The notes below the pieces were generated by a model. It saw only the letters and a program-made list of their open reading frames with translations, was not told the origin of the DNA and made no database searches. Below, piece after piece: positions 15,579 to 23,449 of a DNA stretch of 43,952 bases. The DNA is from Virgisporangium ochraceum (GTDB taxonomy: Bacteria; Actinomycetota; Actinomycetes; Mycobacteriales; Micromonosporaceae), in NCBI RefSeq assembly GCF_016863655.1, contig NZ_BOPH01000118.1, forward strand, positions 1 through 43,952. Direction: 5' to 3'. Position 1 is the stretch's first letter; the number at the start of each line of letters is the position of its first letter. The translations under genes were made by a program, and so were the position numbers.

Positions 15579-16739
15579 TCGGGACGAACGCCCCGATGTG
15601 TACTGATCGGCGTGGTCCGGGGTGAGCCGGCGGCGCCGGGTGGGCAGCCCGAGCATCGGGTGCTCGACGCCCCAGGCCGCGCCCTTGCAGACCAGCTCCT
15701 TGTAGACGGCGGCCACGCGCCCGGTCAGCACCGCGGGCTTCGCCCGGTCGTCGGCGGTGACGTACTGGATCAGCCCGTCGCGGCGTCCCAGCGAGACGCA
15801 CTGGTTGAAGTACCGCAGGGGCGCGTGCGGCAGCGTCCCGCCGGTGAGCCGGGCCGCGATCGCGTCGGCGGCCTGCCACGCCATCGGGGTACCCGACGCG
15901 CACGACATGCGCAGCGGGCGCTCACCCGGTCCCATCGCGAAGGCCGCGTCCCCGACGGCATACACCTCCGGGTGGGACACCGAGCGCATCGTGCCGTCGA
16001 CCACGATCCGGCCGGTGTCGGTGACCTCCAACGCGGTCGCCGCCGCGACCGGGTGCACCGCGAACCCGGTGGTCCACACGGTGACCGCGGCCGGTATGAC
16101 CGTCCCGTCGGCGGTGACCACGCGGTCGGCCTCCACGGCGGTGACCGCCGTGTGCTCGTGCACGGTGATCCCGAGCCCGTCGCACACCCTCCGCACGTGG
16201 GCGCGGCCCTTCGGCGAGAGCCAGTCGCCGAGGCTGTCACGGGCGACGAGGCCGACCCGGAGGTCCGGGCGGGCCTCGGCGATCTCGGTCGCGGCCTCGA
16301 TGCCGGTGAGTCCCCCACCGACGACGACCACCGTCCCGTTCCGGTCGAGCCCGGCCAACCTGTCGCGGAGCCGCAGCGCGCCGGGGCGGCTGGCGAGCTC
16401 GTAGGCGTGCTCGGGCCTGTCGTCCGCGGAGCGGCTGCCGAGGGCGTAGACGAGCGTGTCGTAGGTCAGCTCGTCGCCGGCTGTGGTCGTCACGACCCGG
16501 CGGTCGACGTCGACGGCCGCGACCGTCGCGACCTTCAGGTCGACGCCCAGCTTCCGCAGGGGCCGCGGCTTCAGGGACTGTCCGGTCGCCACCTGGTGCA
16601 TGCGGACGCGTTCGACGAAGTCGGGCTCGGCGTTGACCAGCGTGATGGCGACCTCGTCGCGGTGCAGCCGGCGGGCGAGGCGACCGGCGGCGATGGCTCC
16701 GGCGTACCCGGCGCCGAGGACGACGATGCGGTGCTGCAT
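15576..16739 (-). CDS. NDH-2-like NAD(P)/FAD-dependent oxidoreductase
   Basis: 387 residues. The N-terminal FAD-binding Rossmann motif is VVLGAGYAGAIAAGRLA (about 5-21), and the NAD(P) motif VVVGGGLTGIEAATEIAE is near residue 140. YAVGDAAFA near 270 holds the FAD-contacting Asp. The layout matches single-subunit NADH dehydrogenase-like flavoproteins of actinomycetes; the quinone-reductase role is a family inference. ATG at 16739 has AGGAG 8 nt upstream. It lies directly downstream of an ECF41 sigma-factor gene; members of that sigma group are usually adjacent to a carboxymuconolactone decarboxylase, oxidoreductase or epimerase gene that they activate. Confidence 0.9.
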   Translation of the reverse strand: MQHRIVVLGAGYAGAIAAGRLARRLHRDEVAITLVNAEPDFVERVRMHQVATGQSLKPRPLRKLGVDLKVATVAAVDVDRRVVTTTAGDELTYDTLVYALGSRSADDRPEHAYELASRPGALRLRDRLAGLDRNGTVVVVGGGLTGIEAATEIAEARPDLRVGLVARDSLGDWLSPKGRAHVRRVCDGLGITVHEHTAVTAVEADRVVTADGTVIPAAVTVWTTGFAVHPVAAATALEVTDTGRIVVDGTMRSVSHPEVYAVGDAAFAMGPGERPLRMSCASGTPMAWQAADAIAARLTGGTLPHAPLRYFNQCVSLGRRDGLIQYVTADDRAKPAVLTGRVAAVYKELVCKGAAWGVEHPMLGLPTRRRRLTPDHADQYTSGRSSR

Positions 16740-16776
16740 GTCCGTGCTCCTGTCCTGGTCGGTTGTCGCCCCTTGA

Positions 16777-16802
16777 ACCGGGCGGCCCGCCGTTCCCTGA
16801 CA
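16777..16802 (-). promoter_or_regulatory. Candidate ECF41-type promoter of the flavoprotein gene
   Basis: Read on minus, TGTCAGG (16802-16796) and CGGT (16780-16777) are separated by 15 bases. They resemble the ECF41 signature (TGTCACA-like -35 and CGTC-like -10) in the only gap between the sigma-factor gene and its presumed target. Two mismatches make this tentative. Confidence 0.33.
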
Positions 16803-16822
16803 GTGGTGCGGTGTGAGGCCGG

Positions 16823-17767
16823 TCACCAGGCCGCGGTGACCACCGGTCCGCCGTGGTCGGTGGCCTTCCAGACCGCTGTCGCGCGCTCGAGCTTGTCGGG
16901 GTTGACCTGGTTGCGCACGGCGACGACACCCTCGTCGGCCACCTCGAGGCACATGATCCCGAAGACGCGGCCGCCGACGACCACGACGGCGGCCGGTTCG
17001 CCGTTGGCGGTCCAGGCGAAGATCTCGGCGTCGCCGCCCAGCAGGGCCCGCTTGGCCGGACTCGGCCGCAACATCCCCCAGAGGAACTTCGCGACCGCGA
17101 CCGCGCCCTCGAACGCCTTGACCCGGGCGGGGACCTTGCCGCCGCCGTCGCCGACCGACACCGCGTCGGCGGCGAGCAGGCGCACGAGCGGCCCGGTGTC
17201 GCCGCTGGTGGCGGCCGCCAGGAACTCCTCGACCAGCCGCCGGGCCTGCCCGGCGTCGACGTCCCTGCGCCCCGCGCGGCCGACGTGCTCCTTGGCCCGG
17301 TGGAGGTGCTGCTGGCTGGCCGCCTCGGAGATGTCGAGGATCCCGGCGATCTCGCGGTGCGGGTAGTCGAACGCCTCGCGCAGCACGTACACGGCCCGCT
17401 CGGCGGGGGTGAGGCGCTCCATGAGCGTGAGCACCGCGTACGAGACCGACTCCCGCTGCTCGGCGGTCTCGGCCGGCCCGAGCATGGGGTCGCCGGCGAG
17501 CAGCGGTTCGGGCAGCCACCGGCCGACGTAGGTCTCGCGGCGGGCGCGGGCCGAGGTCAGCTGGTTCAGGCACAGGTTCGTCAGGACCCTGGTCAGCCAC
17601 GCCTCGAGCACCTCGATACGGCCGGCGTCGGCGGCCTGCCAGCGGAGGAACGTCTCCTGGACGGCGTCCTCGGCCTCACCGGCGGAGCCGAGGAGCCGGT
17701 AGGCGATGGCCTCCAGCCGCGGGCGGGCCGCCTCGAACCGATCGACGTCCCCCGCGCTCAGCCCCAT
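16823..17767 (-). CDS. ECF41-type RNA polymerase sigma factor (SigJ-like) with C-terminal SnoaL-like domain
   Basis: 314 residues. Sigma region 2 (ARPRLEAIAYRLLGSAGEAEDAVQETFLRW) and region 4 (LTPAERAVYVLREAFDYPHREIAGILDISEAASQQHLHRAKE) are followed by an about 110-residue SnoaL-like extension. The ECF41 group signatures are present: WLPEP between regions 2 and 4, DGGGK in the extension and NPDKL near the end. In this group the extension acts as a built-in regulator instead of a separate anti-sigma factor. ATG at 17767 lacks a Shine-Dalgarno and has a TAGCAT -10 box 7 nt upstream. The downstream flavoprotein is the expected target. Confidence 0.93.
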   Translation of the reverse strand: MGLSAGDVDRFEAARPRLEAIAYRLLGSAGEAEDAVQETFLRWQAADAGRIEVLEAWLTRVLTNLCLNQLTSARARRETYVGRWLPEPLLAGDPMLGPAETAEQRESVSYAVLTLMERLTPAERAVYVLREAFDYPHREIAGILDISEAASQQHLHRAKEHVGRAGRRDVDAGQARRLVEEFLAAATSGDTGPLVRLLAADAVSVGDGGGKVPARVKAFEGAVAVAKFLWGMLRPSPAKRALLGGDAEIFAWTANGEPAAVVVVGGRVFGIMCLEVADEGVVAVRNQVNPDKLERATAVWKATDHGGPVVTAAW

Positions 17768-17774
17768 GCCCCCG

Positions 17775-17780
17775 ATGCTA
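17775..17780 (-). promoter_or_regulatory. -10 box (TAGCAT, minus strand) of the sigma-factor gene
   Basis: TAGCAT on minus ends seven bases before the ATG at 17767; leaderless configuration. Confidence 0.5.
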
Positions 17781-17787
17781 GGCCGCC

Positions 17788-17882
17788 ACCCCGCGCCCGC
17801 CCGCCCCCGCGGCGCCCCCGGCGGGCCGGCCCCGCGCCCCGCGGCGCCCCGGCCCCGCGCCCCGCGCCCCGCGGTGCCCCGG
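17788..17882. repeat. C-rich low-complexity tract (G4-capable on the minus strand)
   Basis: Nearly pure C/G with reiterated CCCCGCGCCCCGCGG-like units. On minus it gives at least five runs of four G within about 40 bases. No coding signal. It lies between the sigma-factor promoter and the palindromic repeat. Confidence 0.7.
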
Positions 17883-17895
17883 TGCGTTCCATGCC

Positions 17896-17975
17896 GCGCC
17901 GATCTTGCAGGTCTGGCCGCACCTATGTCAGGCTATGTCCGGCTTTATCGGGGGCCACAACTGCAAGATCGGCGC
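17896..17975. repeat. 80-bp palindromic interspersed repeat, copy 1
   Basis: Left arm GCGCCGATCTTGCAGGTCTG pairs with right arm ACAACTGCAAGATCGGCGC, with two or so mismatches. After the left arm comes GGCCGCACCTATGT, shared with the other two copies (32052-32123 and 38382-38457). It sits in the gap between two minus-strand genes, flanked by C-rich and G-rich tracts. No ORF. Confidence 0.85.
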
Positions 17976-17983
17976 ATCCTGGC

Positions 17984-18024
17984 GCGGGGCGCGGGGCGGG
18001 GGACGGGGACGGGGACGGGCGGGG
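17984..18024. repeat. G-rich tract with G-quadruplex potential
   Basis: Six consecutive runs of at least three G separated by 1-3 bases on plus, directly after the palindrome and abutting the 3' end of the secreted-protein gene (minus). Confidence 0.65.
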
Positions 18025-18942
18025 CTACGCGGCGATCACCAGCGGGACCGTCGCGGTGTTCTGCGCCGGGGCGGCCTCAGGCTGGCCGTTCGCGCCCCAC
18101 CGCATCTCGACCCGCACGGTGACCGTCTCGGCCACCGGCAGCGCCGGCGGCGTGTACGAGAAGATCAACGTGAACGTGCGCGTCTCACCGGCCGCGAACC
18201 AGGTCGGCTGCCCGGGCACCATGCAGCTGCCGGCGCAGACCGCCGACGGCTCGGTGTGGACGAACCCGCCGCCGGGCGGGGTGGTCGTCCACACCGCGGC
18301 GTAGTCGTTCGGGATGTCGGCGCCGGCCCGCACGGTCACCGGAATCCGCACCTCGTACCCGTCGGCCGCCTGCTGGACGACCGCCGGTCCGGCCGTCACC
18401 CGGGTACGCGCCTCGGTGCTCGGCGCGTACGGACGCGGGTTGCGGATCGACCCGGTCGTCCCCCGCAGGATGCCGGCGTACCGGTCCGACGCGGCGCCGG
18501 GGCTTCCCGGGTCGCCGGGCGTGACCGTGATCGCCGCCTCCGCCGTCACGCGGGCGCGCACCGCGGGAGCGGCGAACGCCCCGAACGTCAGGGTGTACGT
18601 GACGCGGGCTCCCGCCTCCACCGGCGCGAAGAACGTGCAGCCGATGTCGTCGGCGCCGAACAGGCAGACGCCCGCGCCGTTGCTGGTCTCGAACTTGAGC
18701 CCGGCCGGCAGCCCGAGCCGCACGCTGACGTGGTCGGCCGCCGTGCCACCGACGTTGCGCACCGTGACCCGCAGGTCGCCGGTGTACCGCACCCCGTCGT
18801 GGCCGAGCACCAACGGCGCCGTGTCGACCACCAGCCGCGCCGGACCGGCCGCGGCCGCCGCGGTGGCGCCGGAGCCCACCACCGCCACGGTCATCGCACC
18901 GACGGCGAGCAGCCGCCACCCTCCCCCGCTGAACAGACCCAT
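18025..18942 (-). CDS. Secreted protein with DUF11/CARDB-like beta domains
   Basis: 305 residues. A signal peptide (LLAVGAMTVAVVGSGATAAAAAG) precedes an exported beta-rich region. LVVDTAPLVLGHDGVRYTGD then LRVTVRNVGGTAADHVSVRLGLPAGLKF is typical of DUF11/CARDB immunoglobulin-like modules found on actinomycete surfaces. Four or so cysteines (VCLFGADDIGC, VCAGSC) could form disulfides. No enzyme motif and no membrane anchor or sortase signal, so it is probably released or wall-associated. ATG at 18942 has GGGAG 5 nt upstream; a longer in-frame extension to 19008 is unlikely. No functional link to neighbours. Confidence 0.82.
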   Translation of the reverse strand: MGLFSGGGWRLLAVGAMTVAVVGSGATAAAAAGPARLVVDTAPLVLGHDGVRYTGDLRVTVRNVGGTAADHVSVRLGLPAGLKFETSNGAGVCLFGADDIGCTFFAPVEAGARVTYTLTFGAFAAPAVRARVTAEAAITVTPGDPGSPGAASDRYAGILRGTTGSIRNPRPYAPSTEARTRVTAGPAVVQQAADGYEVRIPVTVRAGADIPNDYAAVWTTTPPGGGFVHTEPSAVCAGSCMVPGQPTWFAAGETRTFTLIFSYTPPALPVAETVTVRVEMRWGANGQPEAAPAQNTATVPLVIAA

Positions 18943-19012
18943 GTCACTCCCATCGTGTCGGGGTTCATCGATGTGACAAACACGCCTGACCCCGGGAGCC
19001 GGTTTCACGCCC

Positions 19013-19034
19013 GACTGTCAGCTGGCCGACAGTC
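19013..19034. terminator. Short hairpin between the HAD gene and the secreted-protein gene
   Basis: GACTGTC and GACAGTC are perfect 7-bp arms around an 8-nt loop. On minus it lies 37 bp after the HAD stop, so it could end that transcript. No U-tract, hence moderate confidence. Confidence 0.4.
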
Positions 19035-19070
19035 CCCATCCCGGTGCGAACGCGGGCACGCCGGACGGCG

Positions 19071-19721
19071 CTACGGCGCCTCGGACGACGCGAGCAGCGC
19101 CCGCCCCAACGCGTACGCCTCGGTGAGGTCGTCGCCCGTGTACGAGGCCGCCGCCAGGTCCGACACGTGCGCGTCGGCGTTGATGGCCACCGTGGCGGCC
19201 AGGTGGCGGAACAACGGCGCGTCGGACATCGAGTCTCCGTAGGCGACGCAGTGGGTGCGGTCGATGCCGTACCGGGTGCGTAGATCCTCGACGATGCGGA
19301 CCTTGTCGTGCGGGGTCAGGATCGCCTCCGGGTCGACCGGCGCGGTGAACGGGGGTGCCGGGAACCGGGACGCCACCACGGTGTCGAAGCCCCACGCGGT
19401 CAGCCGCACGGCGAAGAAGTCGGGCGACATCGTCACGACCGCCGACCGCTCGCCCCGCCGCCGGATGTCGGCGCACACGTCGGCGACGCCGGTCATCCAC
19501 GGGCTGCCGTCGAACGCGGCGGCGACGGTCGCCGGCGTCAGACCGGTCCACATCGCGTGGACCGCCGCCGCGAACGCGCGCCCGTCGACCTCGCCGGCGA
19601 CGAACCGCGCCTCCAACGCGAGCAAATCCGCCTCCCCGCCGTGCACCGACGCGATCCGCAGCGGCGCCGACGTTCCCCGCAGCAGCGTGCCATCCATGTC
19701 GAAGACGTGCAGCACCGTCAC
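19071..19721 (-). CDS. HAD-IB family phosphatase (SerB-like)
   Basis: 216 residues. HAD motif I DMDGTLL (Asp8 nucleophile, Asp10), motif II VTMS, and motif IV YGDSMSD with the GDSxxD acidic pair. A four-helix cap between motifs I and II matches the phosphoserine-phosphatase-like HAD-IB group. It hydrolyses a small phosphorylated substrate; which one is unknown. GTG at 19721 is preceded by GATACT six bases upstream and no ribosome site. The LysR gene ends 13 bp upstream on the same strand, so it may also be read through from there. Confidence 0.87.
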   Translation of the reverse strand: MTVLHVFDMDGTLLRGTSAPLRIASVHGGEADLLALEARFVAGEVDGRAFAAAVHAMWTGLTPATVAAAFDGSPWMTGVADVCADIRRRGERSAVVTMSPDFFAVRLTAWGFDTVVASRFPAPPFTAPVDPEAILTPHDKVRIVEDLRTRYGIDRTHCVAYGDSMSDAPLFRHLAATVAINADAHVSDLAAASYTGDDLTEAYALGRALLASSEAP

Positions 19722-19727
19722 CGGCCC

Positions 19728-19733
19728 AGTATC
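19728..19733 (-). promoter_or_regulatory. -10-like box (GATACT, minus strand) of the HAD gene
   Basis: Six bases separate it from the GTG start at 19721; first base deviates from TANNNT. It starts just after the stop codon of the LysR gene. Confidence 0.35.
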
Positions 19734-19734
19734 C

Positions 19735-20676
19735 CTACCGGCGCTCGCGCCGCCGGTCCCAGTGGACGCGCCACACGTCGATGCCCGACAGGTCGGGTCG
19801 CCGGGCCTCCAGGTGGTCGCGGAGCCCGCGCAGGGCCGGGTGACGGTTGTCCGCTCGCCAGACCAGCGACATCGGGTAGACCGGTGCCGGGTCGCGCACC
19901 GGGATGCGGCGCAGGTCGTAGCTGTCCGGCCACAGGTAGCGGGAGCCCTCGCCGACGAGGGTCGCCAGCTCGGCGGAGTCGGCGATCTCGTCCATCAGGG
20001 CCTCGTTGCCGAAGACGGGACCGACGACGTCGATCGTGAGCCCCAGCGCCGCCGACAGCTCGGCGTAGTAGTCGGCCCACTCGGTGCCGGCCTCCATGCC
20101 CGGCATCCAGATCCGGTGCCCCACAAGGCGGGCGGGCGAGACGACCGGTGCGTTCGCCAGCTGATGCCGCGGGCCCACGAGGAGCTGGTGCAGCTCGTCG
20201 ATGACGCGGGCGGTGCGGATCTGTGCCGGCAGCCGGCCGGCGGGCACGGCGTGGAACGTCGCGTCGACGGTCCCCGCCTCGACGGCCTCGATCGCCGACC
20301 CGACGTCGCCGGTGAGCGTGACCACGTCGAGGTCGACCTCGGGGTGCGCGCGGTGGAAGTCGTGCAGCAGCACCGCCGACGCGACCCGCCGGCTGACCAC
20401 GTCGACACGCAGCGCCCGCCGCCCGGGCCGCACCGACGCGTCGGCGCGCTCGGCCACCCGCAGCAGCTCCCGGGCGTGCGGCAGGAACGCCTGCCCGTCG
20501 ACGGTGAGCCGCACCCCGCGGGGCGTGCGCGTGAACAGCCGCACCTCGAGGTGCCGCTCCAGCGCGGCGATGCGCTTGGACACCGCCTGCTGCGTCACCG
20601 ACAGCGCGACCGCCGCCTCCTGCAGCTGCCCGGAGTCGGCGGCGGTGACGAACGTGCGCACGGCGTCGAGGTCCAC
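19735..20676 (-). CDS. LysR-family transcriptional regulator
   Basis: 313 residues. N-terminal winged helix-turn-helix (MDLDAVRTFVTAADSGQLQEAAVALSVTQQAVSKRIAALE, split here for reading) and a substrate-binding domain from about residue 90 (LRVDVVSRRVASAVLLHDF). GTG at 20676 with a TAGGGT -10 box six bases upstream. It diverges from an MFS transporter / APH-like kinase operon; a palindrome CACAACC-AAC-GGTTGTG in the gap is the likely site. Most LysR proteins control the divergent operon, so I infer a ligand related to the transported compound. Confidence 0.92.
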   Translation of the reverse strand: MDLDAVRTFVTAADSGQLQEAAVALSVTQQAVSKRIAALERHLEVRLFTRTPRGVRLTVDGQAFLPHARELLRVAERADASVRPGRRALRVDVVSRRVASAVLLHDFHRAHPEVDLDVVTLTGDVGSAIEAVEAGTVDATFHAVPAGRLPAQIRTARVIDELHQLLVGPRHQLANAPVVSPARLVGHRIWMPGMEAGTEWADYYAELSAALGLTIDVVGPVFGNEALMDEIADSAELATLVGEGSRYLWPDSYDLRRIPVRDPAPVYPMSLVWRADNRHPALRGLRDHLEARRPDLSGIDVWRVHWDRRRERR

Positions 20677-20682
20677 GCACGC

Positions 20683-20688
20683 ACCCTA
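20683..20688 (-). promoter_or_regulatory. -10 box (TAGGGT, minus strand) of the LysR gene
   Basis: Six bases before the GTG at 20676; leaderless configuration, five bases from the palindromic operator. Confidence 0.5.
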
Positions 20689-20692
20689 GTAG

Positions 20693-20709
20693 CACAACCA
20701 ACGGTTGTG
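20693..20709. promoter_or_regulatory. LysR operator candidate in the divergent promoter region
   Basis: CACAACC-AAC-GGTTGTG, a perfect 7-bp palindrome with a 3-nt centre, the usual size of a LysR recognition site, placed between the LysR start and the MFS gene. Confidence 0.6.
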
Positions 20710-20767
20710 GCACGCCGGCCATCCCGTTGTTTGCTCCCCGGGGCACGGCACTGGTTGCATCTGCGCG

Positions 20768-21961
20768 GTGAACGAGGAGTTCCGCCGGTTGTGGGCGGCG
20801 TACGCGGTCAGCGCGTACGGGTCTGCCCTGGGGTTCGGCGCGCTGCCGATGGTCGCCGTGCTGGTGCTGCACGCCGGTCCCGCCGAGGTCTCCGCGTTGT
20901 CGGCGATCGGCCCGCTGGTCGGCGCGATGGTCGCGCTGCCCCTCGGTCCCCTGGTGGAGGCCCACCGCAAACGGACCGTGCTCATCGCGACGGACCTCGC
21001 CCGGTTCGTGGCCCTCGGCTCGATCCCCGTCGCCTACGCCCTCGGCCGGCTCGGCTTCGCACAACTACTGGTGGTGTCGGCGTCGGTCGCGGCCGCGCGC
21101 ATCGCGTTCCAGGCCGCCAGCGGCGCGCTCCTCCGCACGCTCGTGCGCCCCGGCGACCTGCTGCACGCCAACGCGCGCTTCGAGTCGACCACCTGGAGCG
21201 CCATCGCGGTCGGGCCACCGCTCGGCGGCGCGGCCGTCGGCGCGTTCGGGCCGATGACCGCCGTCGTGGTCGATGCCGTCAGCTACCTGCTGTCCGCGGT
21301 CGGCATCAGGACCATAGGTGACGGGTCTCCGCACGCCGGTTCCCAGGGTGCGACCCGCGTCCGGGCCGGCGACCTGCTCGACGGGTGGCGGCACCTGCTC
21401 GCCCACGCCGGCCTGCGGCCGCTGTACCTGAACCACCTGCTCGTCGCCGGGCTCATCATGGCCATCGAGCCGCTGCTGGCCGTGCTGATGCTCGGTCACC
21501 TCGGCTTCGCGCCGTGGCAGTACGGGCTGGCCTTCGCGGTCCCCTGCCTCGGCGGGCTCGTCGGCTCGCGGCTGGCCCGCCGCGTCGTGGCGCGGTACGG
21601 CCGACCGGAGGTCCTGCGGACCGTCGGCGCGCTGCGCGCGGTGTGGCTCATCGGCCTCGCGTTCGTCACACCGGGTACCCCGGGTCTGCTCACCGTCATC
21701 GCCGTCGAACTCGCGACCGTCGTCTCGATGAGCCTGCACAACCCGGTCGTGGCCACCTACCGCCTCGAGCACACGCCCGCCGACCTCGTCGCCCGCACCC
21801 TCACCGCGTGGTCGGTCGGCAGCGGTGTCGCGATCGCGGTGCTCACCGCGCTCGGCGGTCTGCTCGCCGCCGCGACCGGTCCGCGGGTGGCGATCGCGGT
21901 CGCCGGCGGGCTGATCCTCACGAGCCCGCTGCTGCTGCGCGGGCGTACCTTCGCCGGATGA
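20768..21961 (+). CDS. MFS transporter
   Basis: 397 residues with about 12 hydrophobic helices. The MFS cytoplasmic loop between helices 2 and 3 reads GPLVEAHRKRTVLIATDLARF, and the equivalent loop in the second half reads GSRLARRVVARYGRPEVLR. Such 12-helix single proteins are generally proton-coupled exporters; the substrate is unknown. GTG at 20768 (VNEEFRRL) was preferred over an upstream in-frame start at 20705 that would overlap the operator. It overlaps an APH(6)-like kinase gene (ATGA), so export and phosphorylation of one toxic compound are likely coupled. Confidence 0.9.
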   Translation: MNEEFRRLWAAYAVSAYGSALGFGALPMVAVLVLHAGPAEVSALSAIGPLVGAMVALPLGPLVEAHRKRTVLIATDLARFVALGSIPVAYALGRLGFAQLLVVSASVAAARIAFQAASGALLRTLVRPGDLLHANARFESTTWSAIAVGPPLGGAAVGAFGPMTAVVVDAVSYLLSAVGIRTIGDGSPHAGSQGATRVRAGDLLDGWRHLLAHAGLRPLYLNHLLVAGLIMAIEPLLAVLMLGHLGFAPWQYGLAFAVPCLGGLVGSRLARRVVARYGRPEVLRTVGALRAVWLIGLAFVTPGTPGLLTVIAVELATVVSMSLHNPVVATYRLEHTPADLVARTLTAWSVGSGVAIAVLTALGGLLAAATGPRVAIAVAGGLILTSPLLLRGRTFAG

Positions 21962-22890
21962 GGATTCCCCGGACGCTGGCCGACTCGCACGAGCAGTTCT
22001 TCGGCGCCGCCGGCCGGGCCTGGATCGCGGCGCTGCCGGCGCTGGCCGACGCGTCCCTGCGGCGGTGGGACCTGACGCCCGACGGCCCGCCGGGCCACGG
22101 TGCCGTCGCGCTGGTGCTGCCGGTGCGCCGGGCCGACGGCACGCCCGCCGTGCTGAAGCTGCAGCCGGCCGACGACGAGACCGGGGGCGAGCCGGCCGCG
22201 TTGCGTGCCTGGGCCGGCCGCGGCGCGGTGCGCCTGCTGGAGCACGATCCCGGCACCGGGACGATGCTGCTGCAGCGCCTCGACGCCGGCCGTTCCCTCG
22301 GCGTGCTGCCCGACGACCTGCGGGCGTTGCGGATCCTCACCGGGCTGATGGCCGACCTGCACGCGGTCCCCCCGCCGGCCGGACTCCGACGGCTGGGTGA
22401 CGTGGCCGCGGACCTGCTCGCCCGCGTGCCGGCCGCCGTCGCCCGGGTCGGCGACCCGACCCTGATCCGCAGGTGCGCCGCGGCCGTCGCCGACCTCGTC
22501 GACGAACCCGGCGACCGCCTGCTCCACTGGGACCTGCACTACGACAACGTCCTCGCCGCGCTCGACGACCCCGACCGCTGGCTGGCGATCGACCCGAAGC
22601 CCCTGGTCGGCGACCCCGGGTTCGACCTGCTGGCCGCCCTCCACAACCGCTGGGACGACGTCGTCGCCACCGGGGACGTGCCGCGGGCCGTCCGCCGGCG
22701 CTTCGACCTGATGACCGAGATCCTCCACCTCGACCGGCAGCGGGCGGTCGGCTGGACGCTGGCGCGGATCCTGCAGAACGAGGTCTGGCTGGCCGAGGGC
22801 GGAGACCTGTGGAGCAGCGGACCCGACCGGGCGATCGCCGCCGCACTGGCGGGGCCCGCACCCGGTCTCGCGGGGCCCGCACAGGGTTGA
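21958..22890 (+). CDS. Aminoglycoside/hydroxyurea phosphotransferase-like kinase (APH(6)/StrB family)
   Basis: 310 residues. The catalytic loop LLHWDLHYDNVLAA (near residue 187) and metal-binding AIDPKPLVGDPGFDLL (about 212-228) match the APH_6_hur family, where the equivalents read HGDLHHGNVL and AIDPKGLIGD. N-terminal VLKLQPADDETGGEPAAL contains the ATP-binding Lys and the paired Glu. Enzymes of this group inactivate streptomycin or hydroxyurea by phosphorylation. ATG overlaps the MFS stop. The pair looks like a self-protection operon; actual substrate unknown. Confidence 0.88.
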   Translation: MRIPRTLADSHEQFFGAAGRAWIAALPALADASLRRWDLTPDGPPGHGAVALVLPVRRADGTPAVLKLQPADDETGGEPAALRAWAGRGAVRLLEHDPGTGTMLLQRLDAGRSLGVLPDDLRALRILTGLMADLHAVPPPAGLRRLGDVAADLLARVPAAVARVGDPTLIRRCAAAVADLVDEPGDRLLHWDLHYDNVLAALDDPDRWLAIDPKPLVGDPGFDLLAALHNRWDDVVATGDVPRAVRRRFDLMTEILHLDRQRAVGWTLARILQNEVWLAEGGDLWSSGPDRAIAAALAGPAPGLAGPAQG

Positions 22891-22906
22891 GCGCCCGATC
22901 CGCGGG

Positions 22907-22912
22907 CAGAAT
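22907..22912 (+). promoter_or_regulatory. -10-like box (CAGAAT) of the coiled-coil gene
   Basis: Six bases before the ATG at 22919, no ribosome site; first base deviates from TANNNT. Confidence 0.35.
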
Positions 22913-22918
22913 GGTCTG

Positions 22919-23350
22919 ATGGCGATCCGACTCCCCGCCCCCGAGACCCTCGTCGACCGCGCCGTGTCCACGGCGGGCCGGGCCGTGGCCACCGCGGCGG
23001 CGCTCGCGTCGGCCCCCGGCCGCCTGCTGAGGCTGCTCGACGAGGGCGAGGTCCTGCTGGTGAGGATCGCCGCCGTGGTCGACGCGGCCGAGAAGACCGT
23101 CGACGACGTGCGCACCGTCACCGCGTCCGCCGCCACCGTGGCCCAGGACGCCGCGCAGACCTCCGCCGAGGCCGGCAAGCTGGTCGGCGAGGTCGCCCGC
23201 ACGTCGACGGCGGCGCAGGCGCTGGTGAGCCAGATCGGCCCCGACGTGCACGAGCTGCTCGGCGTCACCCGTGAGGTCCAGCAGGCGATCGTCGGCCTGC
23301 CCGGCTTCGGAATGCTCCGCCGCCGCGGCGAGGACCGCACCACCGACTGA
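22919..23350 (+). CDS. Hypothetical helical/coiled-coil protein
   Basis: 143 residues, almost entirely helical and alanine-rich. Heptad-like stretches run from about residue 45 to 125 (VRIAAVVDAAEKTVDDVRTV, AQDAAQTSAEAGKLVGEVART). The N-terminus is weakly hydrophobic (AVATAAALASAPGRLL) without a clear signal peptide. No family recognised. It lies 28 bp after the kinase gene but has its own leaderless-type -10 box. Confidence 0.7.
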   Translation: MAIRLPAPETLVDRAVSTAGRAVATAAALASAPGRLLRLLDEGEVLLVRIAAVVDAAEKTVDDVRTVTASAATVAQDAAQTSAEAGKLVGEVARTSTAAQALVSQIGPDVHELLGVTREVQQAIVGLPGFGMLRRRGEDRTTD

Positions 23351-23449
23351 CAGCGGTTCGGCCCGATGTCGAGCGGCCGTGGACATTCGAGACCAGTGAA
23401 GTCGATCATGAGGCTGGGCGGCCGACGGAACCCTGATCCCGAAGCTCTC

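Noticed and set aside
15576..17600. 674-codon minus frame joining the flavoprotein to an upstream part
   Set aside because: The part above 16739 is a shadow of the ECF41 sigma-factor gene; the flavoprotein has its own ATG and ribosome site.
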